The notes: generated from the letters alone by a model not told the origin. 16,237 nucleotides of DNA from WLMZ01 sp043747765 (GCA_043747765.1 JAYTOM010000247.1:1-16237); one strand, 5' to 3'. Positions 6,716-14,463 are shown, numbered from the stretch's first letter. Made by a program: numbers and translations.

Positions 6716-7842
6716 GCGGCGAACACGAGCGAGGCGCCACGGATGTCGCCCATCGTTCCCTCTCCCATCTTGTTCATCGCATAGGAGACGACCATCTTCT
6801 GGTCGACGTCGACGACATGGATCGATCCGCCCCATCCGCCCCAGAAACACGCCCGAGCTGACGGGCTCAACGGCGCGGTGTCGGAGACCAACCCGTAGCC
6901 GATCCCGAAGCGGATCGGCTGTCCGAGCACCAGGTCAATGGTGTGGGACTGCTCTTCGAAGATACGGTCGACCATCTGCTCGGACAGCAGTCTGACGCCG
7001 CGCGTCTCGCCGCCACCGGCGACGACGGACTGCACCATGGCGACGGACCGGGCATTGCCCGTTCCGCCGGCTGCAGGGATCTCGGCACGTCGCCACGGCT
7101 CGGTCCACGAGGCGGCAGCGTCGAGTAGCGGGTTCGTGAATGTACGCATAGCGATGCTGTTCGGGTCCATCGCCGCCATCTGCGCAGCGAGCGGCGGGGG
7201 CGGGATGACGAGGGCGACGCGTCCATCGTGCTCCGGGCCGGTCCCGATGTGGAAGTCGGCATCGAGCGGCTTGGCGACCTCACGGGCGAAGAACGAGCCG
7301 ATCGTCTCGCCGGTCACACGCCGCACGATCTCGCCGAGCAGATATCCCTGGGTGACGGCGTGGTAGCCGGAAGCGGTCCCGGGTTCCCACCATGGTGCCT
7401 GCGCGGCGAGCCTCGACGTGGCCAGATCCCAGTCGTACAGGTCCTCAGGTGCCATCGGCTCCTGCCAGCCTGAAAGCCCGGCGTTGTGGCTCATCACGTG
7501 CCGCACGAGCACGCCCGCTTTGCCGTTGACGGCGAATTCCGGCCAGTAGGTCGCGACCGGCGCATCGAGGTCGAGTGCGGCGCGGTCGGCGAGCATCAGC
7601 ACACACAGTGCCGTCTGAGTCTTCGTCGTCGAGTAGACGTTGATGATCGTGTCTCGTTCCCATGGCACGTCCTTGGCACCCGAGGCCATGTCCGTCGTAC
7701 CACCCCACAGATCGACGACGAGTTCGCCGCCGATCGTGACGGCGACGCTTGCACCGACGTCGAGTCCGCTCGTCAAGCTGGATTCGAACGTCGATCGCAA
7801 CTGCTCGAACCGATCGTCGCAGGTTCCTTGGATCTCGGTCAT
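6688..7842 (-). CDS. Serine hydrolase, beta-lactamase/family VIII esterase-like
   Basis: A 384-residue protein from the ATG at 7842, which has GGGGGTG eight bases upstream. A second in-frame ATG at 7857 would add five residues but has no ribosome binding site. The catalytic Ser-x-x-Lys is STTK (S71, K74) in IINVYSTTKTQTALCVLMLA. The second-motif tyrosine is Y160 in SGYHAVTQGYLLGE, where class C enzymes have YxN. A WGGWGGS block near the C-terminus takes the place of the KTG motif. This pattern, with YHA instead of YAN, matches EstB-like family VIII carboxylesterases rather than true beta-lactamases, so hydrolysis of small esters is the likelier activity. No signal peptide is seen, so it is probably cytoplasmic. 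It lies 96 bases downstream of gpgS on the same strand. Confidence 0.92.
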   Translation of the reverse strand: MTEIQGTCDDRFEQLRSTFESSLTSGLDVGASVAVTIGGELVVDLWGGTTDMASGAKDVPWERDTIINVYSTTKTQTALCVLMLADRAALDLDAPVATYWPEFAVNGKAGVLVRHVMSHNAGLSGWQEPMAPEDLYDWDLATSRLAAQAPWWEPGTASGYHAVTQGYLLGEIVRRVTGETIGSFFAREVAKPLDADFHIGTGPEHDGRVALVIPPPPLAAQMAAMDPNSIAMRTFTNPLLDAAASWTEPWRRAEIPAAGGTGNARSVAMVQSVVAGGGETRGVRLLSEQMVDRIFEEQSHTIDLVLGQPIRFGIGYGLVSDTAPLSPSARACFWGGWGGSIHVVDVDQKMVVSYAMNKMGEGTMGDIRGASLVFAAYAGLAAGH

Positions 7843-7938
7843 TGCACGCACCCCCATGGCGTTGAGAACTGACGGAGCGGACCGTAGACGACGGAGTGGT
7901 TCGGCGACAACGCAGCGGAGCGTCTCGTTGCAGCCGGG

Positions 7939-8859
7939 TCAGGCGCGACCGGCGAGGTAGCCGGGGACGTCGACGAGCGGCGGACGCTCGTCGACGAAGA
8001 CATCGACCACTGTTCCATCGGCGGTGATCAGCGGCGGAACACTGACGTCATTCGAATCCTCGAGGCCGATGCGCCGCAGGACGACGGCGAGGATCTCCGC
8101 AGCCTGCTCGGACAGTTCAGCGAGCGATCGGTGGCGGTGGGCGCGGATGCCGAGGTCCACTTGGGCGATGCGCTCGGTGCCGACGAGACGCAGCGTGTCG
8201 ATCAGCAAGCCGGTCTCGACGCCATACCCCTGGACGAAGGGCAGACGCTCGAGCAAGGATCGTCTGGCGGCGCACTCTCCGCCGAGCGGCTGGCGGATCG
8301 TCGCCAAACTCGGGAAGAATCGTGACAGCAGGGGTCGAGCCGCCAATTCGGTCGTCCGCCCGCCACCATCTCCGCGTGTGTCGAGCGGCCGTTCGTAGAA
8401 GCCTTTGACGAGGTCGATCGAATCGTCCAGCAGCAGCGGGGTGACCATCCGGATGATGTAGTTCGGTGTGAAGCTCGTGAGATCGGTGTCGCACCAGACG
8501 ATGATGTCGCCGGTGCTCTCGGCGACAGACTTCCACAGCACGTTCCCCTTGCCGCGACCCGGTCCGGTCGCCGGCAGTACGTCGCCGACGCGAACTACAC
8601 GCGCACCGTTTCGGCGGGCGGCGGTGGCGGTGGTGTCGGTCGAACCGTCATCGAAGACGATCAGTTCGTCGACGAGACAACCGGTGTCGCTGTTCATCAG
8701 GCGGGTGACGATCTGCGCGCAGATCGGGCCGACCGTCGCGACCTCGTTGCGTGCCGGCAGGCAGACGGAAATGGTCCGACCGCGCTTGTATCCGACGAGT
8801 TCGGCGACACCGAGCTGGGTCGGGGGGAGCACGCGTACGGGCGTGGGGCGGGCAGTCAC
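7939..8859 (-). CDS. gpgS: Glucosyl-3-phosphoglycerate synthase
   Basis: A GT81/GT-A glycosyltransferase of 306 residues (mycobacterial GpgS is about 324). The GTG at 8859 is preceded by GAGGA seven bases upstream; frames reading from 8880 or 8982 run back into the divergent gene. Visible are the nucleotide-binding start ISVCLPARNE, ELIVFDDGSTD, GPGRGKG, the metal-binding DTD (WCDTDLTSF, D124-D126), VKGFYERPL, and the acceptor region TTELAARPLL...QPLGGE with GYGVETGLLID. It transfers glucose from a nucleotide sugar to 3-phosphoglycerate, giving glucosyl-3-phosphoglycerate for glucosylglycerate synthesis. In mycobacteria this feeds methylglucose lipopolysaccharide. As in Mycobacterium, a DHPS-like gene lies directly beside it, here divergent with 58 bases between starts. 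Confidence 0.95.
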   Translation of the reverse strand: MTARPTPVRVLPPTQLGVAELVGYKRGRTISVCLPARNEVATVGPICAQIVTRLMNSDTGCLVDELIVFDDGSTDTTATAARRNGARVVRVGDVLPATGPGRGKGNVLWKSVAESTGDIIVWCDTDLTSFTPNYIIRMVTPLLLDDSIDLVKGFYERPLDTRGDGGGRTTELAARPLLSRFFPSLATIRQPLGGECAARRSLLERLPFVQGYGVETGLLIDTLRLVGTERIAQVDLGIRAHRHRSLAELSEQAAEILAVVLRRIGLEDSNDVSVPPLITADGTVVDVFVDERPPLVDVPGYLAGRA

Positions 8860-8917
8860 GACGGAATCCTCGGGCCGCACGCTATGGGGGTTTGGGCGTC
8901 GATACGCTCCCACTCTT

Positions 8918-9673
8918 GTGAAACTGTTCGGCGTACTCAACGCATCATTGGACTCGCTGAACGACGACTCGATCGTCCGCAACGCCGGTGACGCGCACCG
9001 GCGGGCGACGCAGATGATGGTCGAAGGCGTCTACGGATTCGATCTCGGTGGTCAGGGCTCGACATTCCAGGCCAGGGAGAAGGACGCAGACGACGAGTGG
9101 GCGACACTCGCACCGATCATCCCTGTTCTTGTCGATTCCGGCCTGCCTTTCAGCGTCGACACGTGGCGGCCGACCGTCGCCAGACGAGCGCTCGAAGCCG
9201 GTGCCACCTGGATGAACGCCGCAGATGGTCTGCAGGAACCCGGCATGTTCGAAGTCGCCGCCGAGTTCGGATGTCCGGTCGTGCTGCCGTTCCTGTCGGG
9301 CCCGAACCCGCTGCAGATGTCGAAGGTCACAGCAACCGATCCGGTCGAGGTGCTGGTCGAATTCTTCACCGAGATGCTGGCTCGGGCAGAGGGTTTCGGA
9401 GTCCGCCAGAACATGGTGCTCGACCCTGGCACCGGCTTTGCACCGCACGACTGGCCGTGGGCGCAGCGCTACGAATACCAGAAGCTCGTCTACACGCAAC
9501 TCGACCGGCTCCGGGTCTTCGGCCTGCCGCTGTACATCGCCCTGCCGTGGAAGGAAACCGTGCAGCACGACGAGTTGTTGGAGATCGTCATCCGCGCCGA
9601 ACCGGAATACGGCAGGGCCCACTACCCAGCCAAGGTCAACGCCATGGCGACAGCGATCGCCAGAGCTCTGTAG
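8918..9673 (+). CDS. Dihydropteroate-synthase-like protein with altered active site
   Basis: 251 residues from a GTG at 8918 (VKLFGVLNASLDSLND). No Shine-Dalgarno is visible, so the mRNA may be leaderless. The TIM-barrel motifs of DHPS appear in order but are changed: GVLNASLDSLND (usually GILNVTPDSFSD), DLGGQGSTF (usually DxGGESTRP), FSVDT, WMNAADG (usually IND), VLDPGTGF, then YIALPWKE (usually GxSRKS) and AKVNA (usually RVHD). The metal/pterin residues N8, D42, D81, N100, D169 and K212 are kept. The Arg before the SRK lysine and the Arg and His of RVHD are lost. It may be a FolP2-like paralogue with another activity, or a structural partner. In mycobacteria FolP2 also lies next to GpgS and lacks DHPS activity. 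I leave the symbol empty because function is uncertain. Confidence 0.85.
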   Translation: MKLFGVLNASLDSLNDDSIVRNAGDAHRRATQMMVEGVYGFDLGGQGSTFQAREKDADDEWATLAPIIPVLVDSGLPFSVDTWRPTVARRALEAGATWMNAADGLQEPGMFEVAAEFGCPVVLPFLSGPNPLQMSKVTATDPVEVLVEFFTEMLARAEGFGVRQNMVLDPGTGFAPHDWPWAQRYEYQKLVYTQLDRLRVFGLPLYIALPWKETVQHDELLEIVIRAEPEYGRAHYPAKVNAMATAIARAL

Positions 9674-9700
9674 AGCGCCTCGATTCGGAGAACAGACCGC

Positions 9701-9756
9701 CCGATCGACGAGCTGAGCACGCCCGCCGATCGACGTGAGCACGCCGGCCGATCAAC
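9701..9756. repeat. Short degenerate tandem repeat in convergent gap
   Basis: CCGATCGACG-AGC-TGAGCACGCC (9701-9723) is followed by CCGATCGACG-TGAGCACGCC (9726-9745) and a third partial copy CCGATCAAC (9748-9756). It lies in the 101-base gap between the stops of the DHPS-like gene and folB-folK. The two main copies differ by a 3-base insertion. It may come from slippage and has no evident function. Confidence 0.5.
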
Positions 9757-9764
9757 TCGCCGGC
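9743..9764. terminator. GC-rich hairpin between convergent stops
   Basis: GCCGGC (9743-9748) and GCCGGC (9759-9764) form a 6-bp stem with a 10-base loop, midway between the convergent 3' ends. There is no T-run on either side. It could act as a weak bidirectional terminator, as is common for GC-rich actinobacteria, but the stem is short and the call is tentative. Confidence 0.35.
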
Positions 9765-9774
9765 ATGGATGTCG

Positions 9775-10635
9775 CTACAGCTCGAGGTCCTCGACACGCT
9801 GTACGCCGCCGGCCGGTAGCCGCTGATCCCAGTCGGTCGGCACTCGGTTCGGGGCGATGTCGGCGAGCGGGGCGAGCACGAAGCGGCGCTCCCACATGCG
9901 TGGGTGGGGGATCGTCAGTTCCTCGCTGTCGATACTGACATCGCCATAGAGCAGTACATCGACATCCAGCGTCCGTGGGCCCCATCGCACGAGGCGCTCG
10001 CGGCCGGCAGCCAACTCCGTGCCGCGACAGACGGCAAGCAGCTGATAGGGGTCGAGCCGCGTTTCCAGCTCTGCGACCATGTTGAGGTAACGGCCCTGCT
10101 CGCCAGGACCACCGACGGGATCCGTCTCGTAGACGCCCGAAATCGCCCGCACTCCAGGCAACGCGAGGATCGCCGAACGCAGCGTCGCACGCCGATCGCC
10201 GAGGTTTGAACCAAGGGCGACATACGACGTCGTCAGTGGACGCTCGAAGCGCAGGAGGTCAGGCTTGCGGCGGTATGCACGGACCGCAGAGGAGGCGATG
10301 TCGTACGGGACGGGTGGGCGCAACTTGCGGACGTGTACCTCGACAGCGTCCACCCGGTTGATCGCCAACACCTCCTCGGCGATACGCGTGGCGACACGTT
10401 CTAGCAGTTGATGGTTCTCGCGCTCGACGATTCGTACGGCCGTGGCGATCGGCAGGCCGTAGTCGATCGTGTCGCTGAGATCGTCCGATGCGCCCGCAGC
10501 GCGGCCGTCGAATTCGATGACGAGGTCGATCTCGAATGGTTGCGGTCGGACCTTCTCCTCTGGTAGGACGCCGATCAAACCGACGGCGCGAATCGCCTTC
10601 AGTTCGATGCGGTCAACATGTGGAGCAATCGACAT
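9775..10635 (-). CDS. folBK: Bifunctional dihydroneopterin aldolase / hydroxymethyl-dihydropterin pyrophosphokinase (FolB-FolK fusion)
   Basis: 286 residues in two fused domains. Residues 1-125 are FolB: DRIELKAIRAVGLIGVLPEE with E26/E27 near the active-site glutamate, and HVRKLRPPVP with K104 as the likely catalytic lysine. Residues 134-286 are HPPK: SYVALGSNLGDR (137-148), GGPGEQGRYLN, and the magnesium-binding RWGPRTLDVDVLLYGD (D224, D226), then IPHPRMWERRFVLAPL. The fusion converts 7,8-dihydroneopterin to 6-hydroxymethyl-dihydropterin and then pyrophosphorylates it with ATP, supplying the DHPS substrate. FolB and FolK fused in one chain is known in several bacterial groups. It is convergent with the DHPS-like gene and its ATG lies only 14 bp from the ATG of the divergent FAD oxidoreductase. 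No ribosome binding site is visible. Confidence 0.93.
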   Translation of the reverse strand: MSIAPHVDRIELKAIRAVGLIGVLPEEKVRPQPFEIDLVIEFDGRAAGASDDLSDTIDYGLPIATAVRIVERENHQLLERVATRIAEEVLAINRVDAVEVHVRKLRPPVPYDIASSAVRAYRRKPDLLRFERPLTTSYVALGSNLGDRRATLRSAILALPGVRAISGVYETDPVGGPGEQGRYLNMVAELETRLDPYQLLAVCRGTELAAGRERLVRWGPRTLDVDVLLYGDVSIDSEELTIPHPRMWERRFVLAPLADIAPNRVPTDWDQRLPAGGVQRVEDLEL

Positions 10636-10649
10636 GTCATCATCGTGTC

Positions 10650-12038
10650 ATGCCGGTGACCCAATCCTCCTACAAATCGCGATCGTTGTGGCTGGACACC
10701 GTGCTCGACGACACCGAAAGCGTCCGCCCGTCACTACCTGGCCCGAAGAGCGTCGATATCGCCATCGTCGGTGCAGGTTTCACCGGTTTGTGGACGGCCT
10801 ATTACCTGCTGACGAAGGACCCGTCGCTGCGGATCGCATTGCTCGAAGCGGAGATCGCCGGGTACGGCGCAAGCGGACGCAACGGTGGCTGGTGCTCGGC
10901 GATCATGCCGGTCAGCCTCGCCGACTTCGCCGCCGGTCCCGGTGGTCGCCAGGGTGCCGTCTGGATGCAGGACGAGATGAACAAGACGGTCGACGAAGTC
11001 GGCAGGGCTGCTGCTGCAGAAGGCATCGACTGCGACTTTGCCAAAGGCGGTTACCTCCACGTCGCCAGGCATCAGGCACATGTCCAGCGGTTGCAGGCCG
11101 ACATCGCCGTGGCGCGGCATTTCGGGTTCGAGGAACCGGTCTGGCTCGGACAGACCGAGGCGCGGGAGCGGATCAATGTCACGTCGATCCTCGGGGCGAC
11201 GTACAACTCGAACTGTGCAGTGATCCATCCTGCGAAACTCGTGCGTGGTCTCGCCAACGTCGTTGAAGCCAAGGGCGCGACGATCTACGAACGGACCCGG
11301 GTCCGCTCGATCGCCAAGGGTGCAGTGCGCACCGAGCACGGCACCGTGCGTGCCGATGTCGTCGTTCGGGCGACGGAGGGGTACACGCCGACGCTCGGCG
11401 GGGAGAAGCGGACGATCGTGCCGATCTATTCGCTGATGATCGCGACCGAACCGCTGCCGGACGACTTCTGGGCTGACGCCGGTCTCGCACGACGTGAGAC
11501 CTTCAACGACGCCCGCAACATGATCATCTACGGTCAGCGGACCGCAGACGGCCGCTTCGCCTTCGGTGGACGCGGCGCGCTCTATCATTTCGGCTCGAAG
11601 ATCGACGATGCCTACGACCGTGTGCCCAAGGTGCACCAAGCACTGCACAGGGAACTCGTCGGCCTGTTCCCCAGACTCGGAGACGCCACGATCACCCATC
11701 GTTGGGGCGGGCCGCTCGGCATCCCCCGCGACTGGCATTCGTCTGTCGGCTTCGACCGCACCGAGGGTCTCGCCTGGGCTGGCGGCTATGTCGGCGACGG
11801 CGTTTCGACCACCAATCTCGCCGGTCGTACGCTGACCGATCTGATCACCGGCACGACCAGCCGGCTCACCGAACTGCCGTGGGTCAATCATCGTTCCCGG
11901 CAGTGGGAGATCGAGCCGCTGCGGTTCGTCGGTGCCAACGCCGGGCTGTTTATCGCTCACCGTGCCGACGCCGCAGAGGGTCGAACGGGACATCCGTCAC
12001 GCGGGTGGGCGTGGGCGATGGACAAACTGAAAGGATGA
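10650..12038 (+). CDS. FAD-dependent oxidoreductase (DAO family, amine-oxidase-like)
   Basis: 462 residues. The N-terminal SRSLWLDTVLDD block, typical of gamma-glutamylputrescine oxidase-like (PuuB-like) proteins, precedes the Rossmann FAD motif IAIVGAGFTGLWTAYYL (G41-x-G43-xx-G46) and the ribose-binding Glu66 in ALLEAE. YGASGRNGGWCSA (about 72-83) is the DAO family signature. Near the C-terminus YVGDGVSTTNLAGR closes the FAD site. It should oxidise a C-N bond of an amine or amino acid with oxygen as acceptor, giving imine/aldehyde and H2O2. The substrate is unknown. It begins a plus-strand run in which the next gene follows with at most a few bases overlap or gap, then the lipoprotein. Its start is 14 bp from folB-folK. 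Confidence 0.93.
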   Translation: MPVTQSSYKSRSLWLDTVLDDTESVRPSLPGPKSVDIAIVGAGFTGLWTAYYLLTKDPSLRIALLEAEIAGYGASGRNGGWCSAIMPVSLADFAAGPGGRQGAVWMQDEMNKTVDEVGRAAAAEGIDCDFAKGGYLHVARHQAHVQRLQADIAVARHFGFEEPVWLGQTEARERINVTSILGATYNSNCAVIHPAKLVRGLANVVEAKGATIYERTRVRSIAKGAVRTEHGTVRADVVVRATEGYTPTLGGEKRTIVPIYSLMIATEPLPDDFWADAGLARRETFNDARNMIIYGQRTADGRFAFGGRGALYHFGSKIDDAYDRVPKVHQALHRELVGLFPRLGDATITHRWGGPLGIPRDWHSSVGFDRTEGLAWAGGYVGDGVSTTNLAGRTLTDLITGTTSRLTELPWVNHRSRQWEIEPLRFVGANAGLFIAHRADAAEGRTGHPSRGWAWAMDKLKG

Positions 12039-12043
12039 GCAGA

Positions 12044-12763
12044 ATGGATTCGACGAACGACCGCCTGTACTTCCGTCAACTCCTGTCCGGTGAGGATTTC
12101 GCCACGAAGGACCCATTTGCCCATCAGATGGTAAATTTCGTCTACGTCATCGGTGATCGCTCGACGGGGGAGGCCGTGCTGGTCGACCCGGCATACGACA
12201 TCGCAACGATTCTCGACGTCGTTGCCGGCGACGAGATGAACGTCGTCGGAACGCTCGCAACGCACTACCACCAGGATCACGTCGGGGGGGCGATCTTCGG
12301 GCAGCGTATCGAGGGCCTGCGCGAACTCTTGGAGACGGTCGACATCCCCGTGCATGTGCAGGCGGACGAGGCGGAATGGGTGACCAAGGCAACGGCGGTC
12401 GGCGGCGATCACCTCATCAGCCATGGGAGTGGCGACGTGCTCAGAGTCGGCGGTATCGAGATCACGATGGTGCACACACCTGGCCATACTCCTGGCAGCC
12501 AGTGCTTCCTGGTGGACGGACGGTTGGTCGCCGGTGACACGCTGTTCCTGGACGGGTGCGGGCGCACCGACCTGCCTGGCAGCGATGTCGAGCAGATGTA
12601 CGACAGCTTGCAGACGCTCGCTGCACTGCCTGGCGACACGATCCTCTACCCGGGCCATCGCTATTCGCCGGCACCGAGTGCGCAGATGGCCGATGTCCGC
12701 CAGTCGAACTACGTCTTCCGGCCGAGAAGCAAAGAGCAGTTCCTGACGATGTTCGGACACTGA
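12044..12763 (+). CDS. MBL-fold metallo-hydrolase (glyoxalase II/YcbL-like)
   Basis: 239 residues from the ATG at 12044, chosen because AGGA (12032-12035) is 8 bases upstream. A nearer ATG at 12035 overlaps the preceding TGA (ATGA) and would add three residues. The metal site is complete: THYHQDH (H74, H76, D78, H79), PGHTPGS (H148), AGDTLF (D165) and PGHRY (H205). GCGRTDLPGSD between D165 and H205 combines features of persulfide dioxygenase (GCGRTD) and YcbL-type glyoxalase II (GRTDLPG). It likely hydrolyses a thioester or related ester, or oxidises a persulfide, and is cytoplasmic. Coupling to the FAD oxidase suggests it processes that enzyme's product, which is inference. Confidence 0.92.
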   Translation: MDSTNDRLYFRQLLSGEDFATKDPFAHQMVNFVYVIGDRSTGEAVLVDPAYDIATILDVVAGDEMNVVGTLATHYHQDHVGGAIFGQRIEGLRELLETVDIPVHVQADEAEWVTKATAVGGDHLISHGSGDVLRVGGIEITMVHTPGHTPGSQCFLVDGRLVAGDTLFLDGCGRTDLPGSDVEQMYDSLQTLAALPGDTILYPGHRYSPAPSAQMADVRQSNYVFRPRSKEQFLTMFGH

Positions 12764-12768
12764 CCGCC

Positions 12769-13419
12769 ATGTCGTCGGTATCAGGTCGAGTCGTCCACCC
12801 ATCGGCACATCGCGCCGGATGGATGGCAGCGTTGGGCTTCGTCGGCCTGCTGACGTTCACCGGGTGCACGTCGTCGATGAAGGCCGCTTCGAGCACGTCG
12901 GTGACCACGGCAGTGTCGGTGACCACGGCAGTGTCGGGCTCCGGCACGCCAAGTGCCACGTCGAATGCCGACATCATGACCACCGTCGTCACCTTCGGCA
13001 AGCTCTCACAACAGCACACCACCAGCCCGGTGTCCTACCCACAGACTCCTCCGGTGGGCGGTCCGCACAGTCCGGTGTGGCAGACATGCGGCTTCTACGA
13101 CAAGCAGGTGGCCAAAGAGAATGCCGTGCATTCGATGGAGCACGGCTCGGTGTGGATCGCCTACGACCCGTCGCTCGCTGTCGATCAGATCGCCTTCCTC
13201 AAGACGCTGGTCCCCGGCAACGATCACCTGCTGATCACGCCGTACGCCGGCCTGCCGGCTCCGATGGTCGCATCGGCATGGAGCACGCAGTTGCAGATAC
13301 CCGTGTTCGATCCGGCGGCGCTGAAGGCGTTCATCGCCAAATACGAGCAAGGTCCACAGACGCCAGAGCTTGGCGCAACCTGCGCCGGAGGCATCGGCAC
13401 CCCGGTCATCGCGCCCTGA
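12769..13419 (+). CDS. DUF3105 lipoprotein
   Basis: 216 residues starting five bases after the MBL stop, with no clear Shine-Dalgarno. A lipoprotein signal with basic N-region (RVVHPSAHRAGW), hydrophobic MAALGFVGLLTF and lipobox TFTGC places the lipidated Cys at residue 33. A Ser/Thr/Val-rich linker of about 60 residues follows, containing an exact 18-bp duplication. The DUF3105 domain covers about 85-200: TPPVGGPHSPVWQTCGFYD, then AVHSMEHGSVWIAYDP with conserved His, Glu and Cys residues that look suited to metal binding. DUF3105 proteins are cell-surface or secreted proteins of unknown function. It is apparently co-transcribed with the oxidase and hydrolase. An alternative internal ATG before the hydrophobic segment would remove the basic residues and is less likely. 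Confidence 0.88.
   Translation: MSSVSGRVVHPSAHRAGWMAALGFVGLLTFTGCTSSMKAASSTSVTTAVSVTTAVSGSGTPSATSNADIMTTVVTFGKLSQQHTTSPVSYPQTPPVGGPHSPVWQTCGFYDKQVAKENAVHSMEHGSVWIAYDPSLAVDQIAFLKTLVPGNDHLLITPYAGLPAPMVASAWSTQLQIPVFDPAALKAFIAKYEQGPQTPELGATCAGGIGTPVIAP
12901..12936 (+). repeat. Exact 18-bp tandem duplication inside the lipoprotein linker
   Basis: GTGACCACGGCAGTGTCG occurs twice head-to-tail (12901-12918 and 12919-12936), encoding VTTAVS twice. It lies in the low-complexity linker between lipid anchor and domain, so copy number could vary without breaking the frame. Confidence 0.9.
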
Positions 13420-13430
13420 TCAGCGAGGCG

Positions 13431-13458
13431 CCGGTTGCGAAGGCCCGGTTGCGAAGGC
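13431..13458. repeat. 14-bp direct repeat after the DUF3105 stop
   Basis: CCGGTTGCGAAGGC is present twice, end to end, in the 52-base gap between convergent genes. Each copy is identical. No hairpin of terminator strength is formed. A recent slippage duplication is the simplest reading. Confidence 0.85.
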
Positions 13459-13471
13459 ACTGATTTGCGGG

Positions 13472-14377
13472 TCAGTTCTGCAGGGAGAGCAGTACCGGGG
13501 CTGCTTCGCGCAGGTGTGCGTCCCACGCTTGGGCGTCGAGCGGTTCGACGATCGGGATGACGACGAATTTCGAAGCACCCGCTTGGACGAAGGCGTCGAC
13601 CTGCTTTGCGAGCGCTTCGAACCCGACAGGCACGACGCTCGCCGGGTCGGCAAGATCCGGTCGCCGCTTGGCGAATCCGGCGAGCAGTTTCTCCGGAAGC
13701 GGTTGCATCGAATAGGGGATCAGCACGCCGTAGTGCTCATCGTCGATCGCCCTGTCGTGCTGCGCGGCGACCTGTTCGATGACCTCACGGCCGCGGCTGA
13801 TGTCGTCCGGTACGACGAATGACGGGAGCCAACCGTCTGCGAGTCGTCCGACCCGACGAAGTTCAGAGGGGGCGATACCCCCGAGCCAGACGTCAGGTGG
13901 CGACTGCTTCGGTTTCGGGAACACCCGCAATCCTTCGTAATGGAAGTAGGCGCCCTCATGGTCGATGACGTCGTCGGTCCAGCAGGCCCGTACCACCCTC
14001 AGTGCCTCGTCGAACCTGGCAGCCCGTTGCGTACGTTCGACGCCGAATGCCTGCTGCTCCATCGGGTCGGCGACGCCGAGTCCGAACGCAGGAAGCAGCC
14101 GTCCGTTCGAGAGCCGATCGAGGGTCGCCAGTTCCTTGGCGAGCACGACAGGATTGCGACCGGGTAGCACGAGCACGCTCATCCCGAACTTCAACTTCTT
14201 CGTCCGCCCTGCAGCATAGGCCATCGCCACGATCGGGTCGGGAGACTCCCCGCTGATCCGCTCCGAGAACCACAGGCTGTCGAAGTGCAGTTCCTCGAGC
14301 GTGTCGACGACCGCTCCGAGCGACTCGTCGTTCAGTGAACTGCGGACACCGGATCCATAGCCAACGCGTACCTTCAT
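13472..14377 (-). CDS. LLM-class F420-type oxidoreductase (TIGR03854-like)
   Basis: 301 residues from the ATG at 14377, with GGGACG just upstream. The longer frame upstream of it is Arg-rich and not credible. Luciferase-like monooxygenase TIM barrel: VGYGSG opening, then TLEELHFDSLWFSERI, AGRTKKLKFGMSVLVLPGRNPVVLA, LSNGRLLPAFGLGVADP, WLGGIAPSELRRVGRLADGWLPS. These blocks closely follow the TIGR03854 family of F420-dependent oxidoreductases found in actinobacteria. It would use reduced F420 (or possibly FMNH2) to transfer hydride to an unknown substrate in the cytoplasm. It is divergent from the HAD gene across 86 bases and convergent with the DUF3105 gene. Confidence 0.92.
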   Translation of the reverse strand: MKVRVGYGSGVRSSLNDESLGAVVDTLEELHFDSLWFSERISGESPDPIVAMAYAAGRTKKLKFGMSVLVLPGRNPVVLAKELATLDRLSNGRLLPAFGLGVADPMEQQAFGVERTQRAARFDEALRVVRACWTDDVIDHEGAYFHYEGLRVFPKPKQSPPDVWLGGIAPSELRRVGRLADGWLPSFVVPDDISRGREVIEQVAAQHDRAIDDEHYGVLIPYSMQPLPEKLLAGFAKRRPDLADPASVVPVGFEALAKQVDAFVQAGASKFVVIPIVEPLDAQAWDAHLREAAPVLLSLQN

Positions 14378-14463
14378 CGTCCCATGGTCGCACGGTACGG
14401 CAGCGCCGGCATCAGTGTGGGAACGGTGATCTTCGGATAGACAATCGAGATGGGCGTAACGAC

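Noticed and set aside
7843..7938. Weak CAACG...CGTTG inverted repeat between gpgS and the hydrolase
   Set aside because: Five paired bases around a 13-base loop is within chance for this composition.
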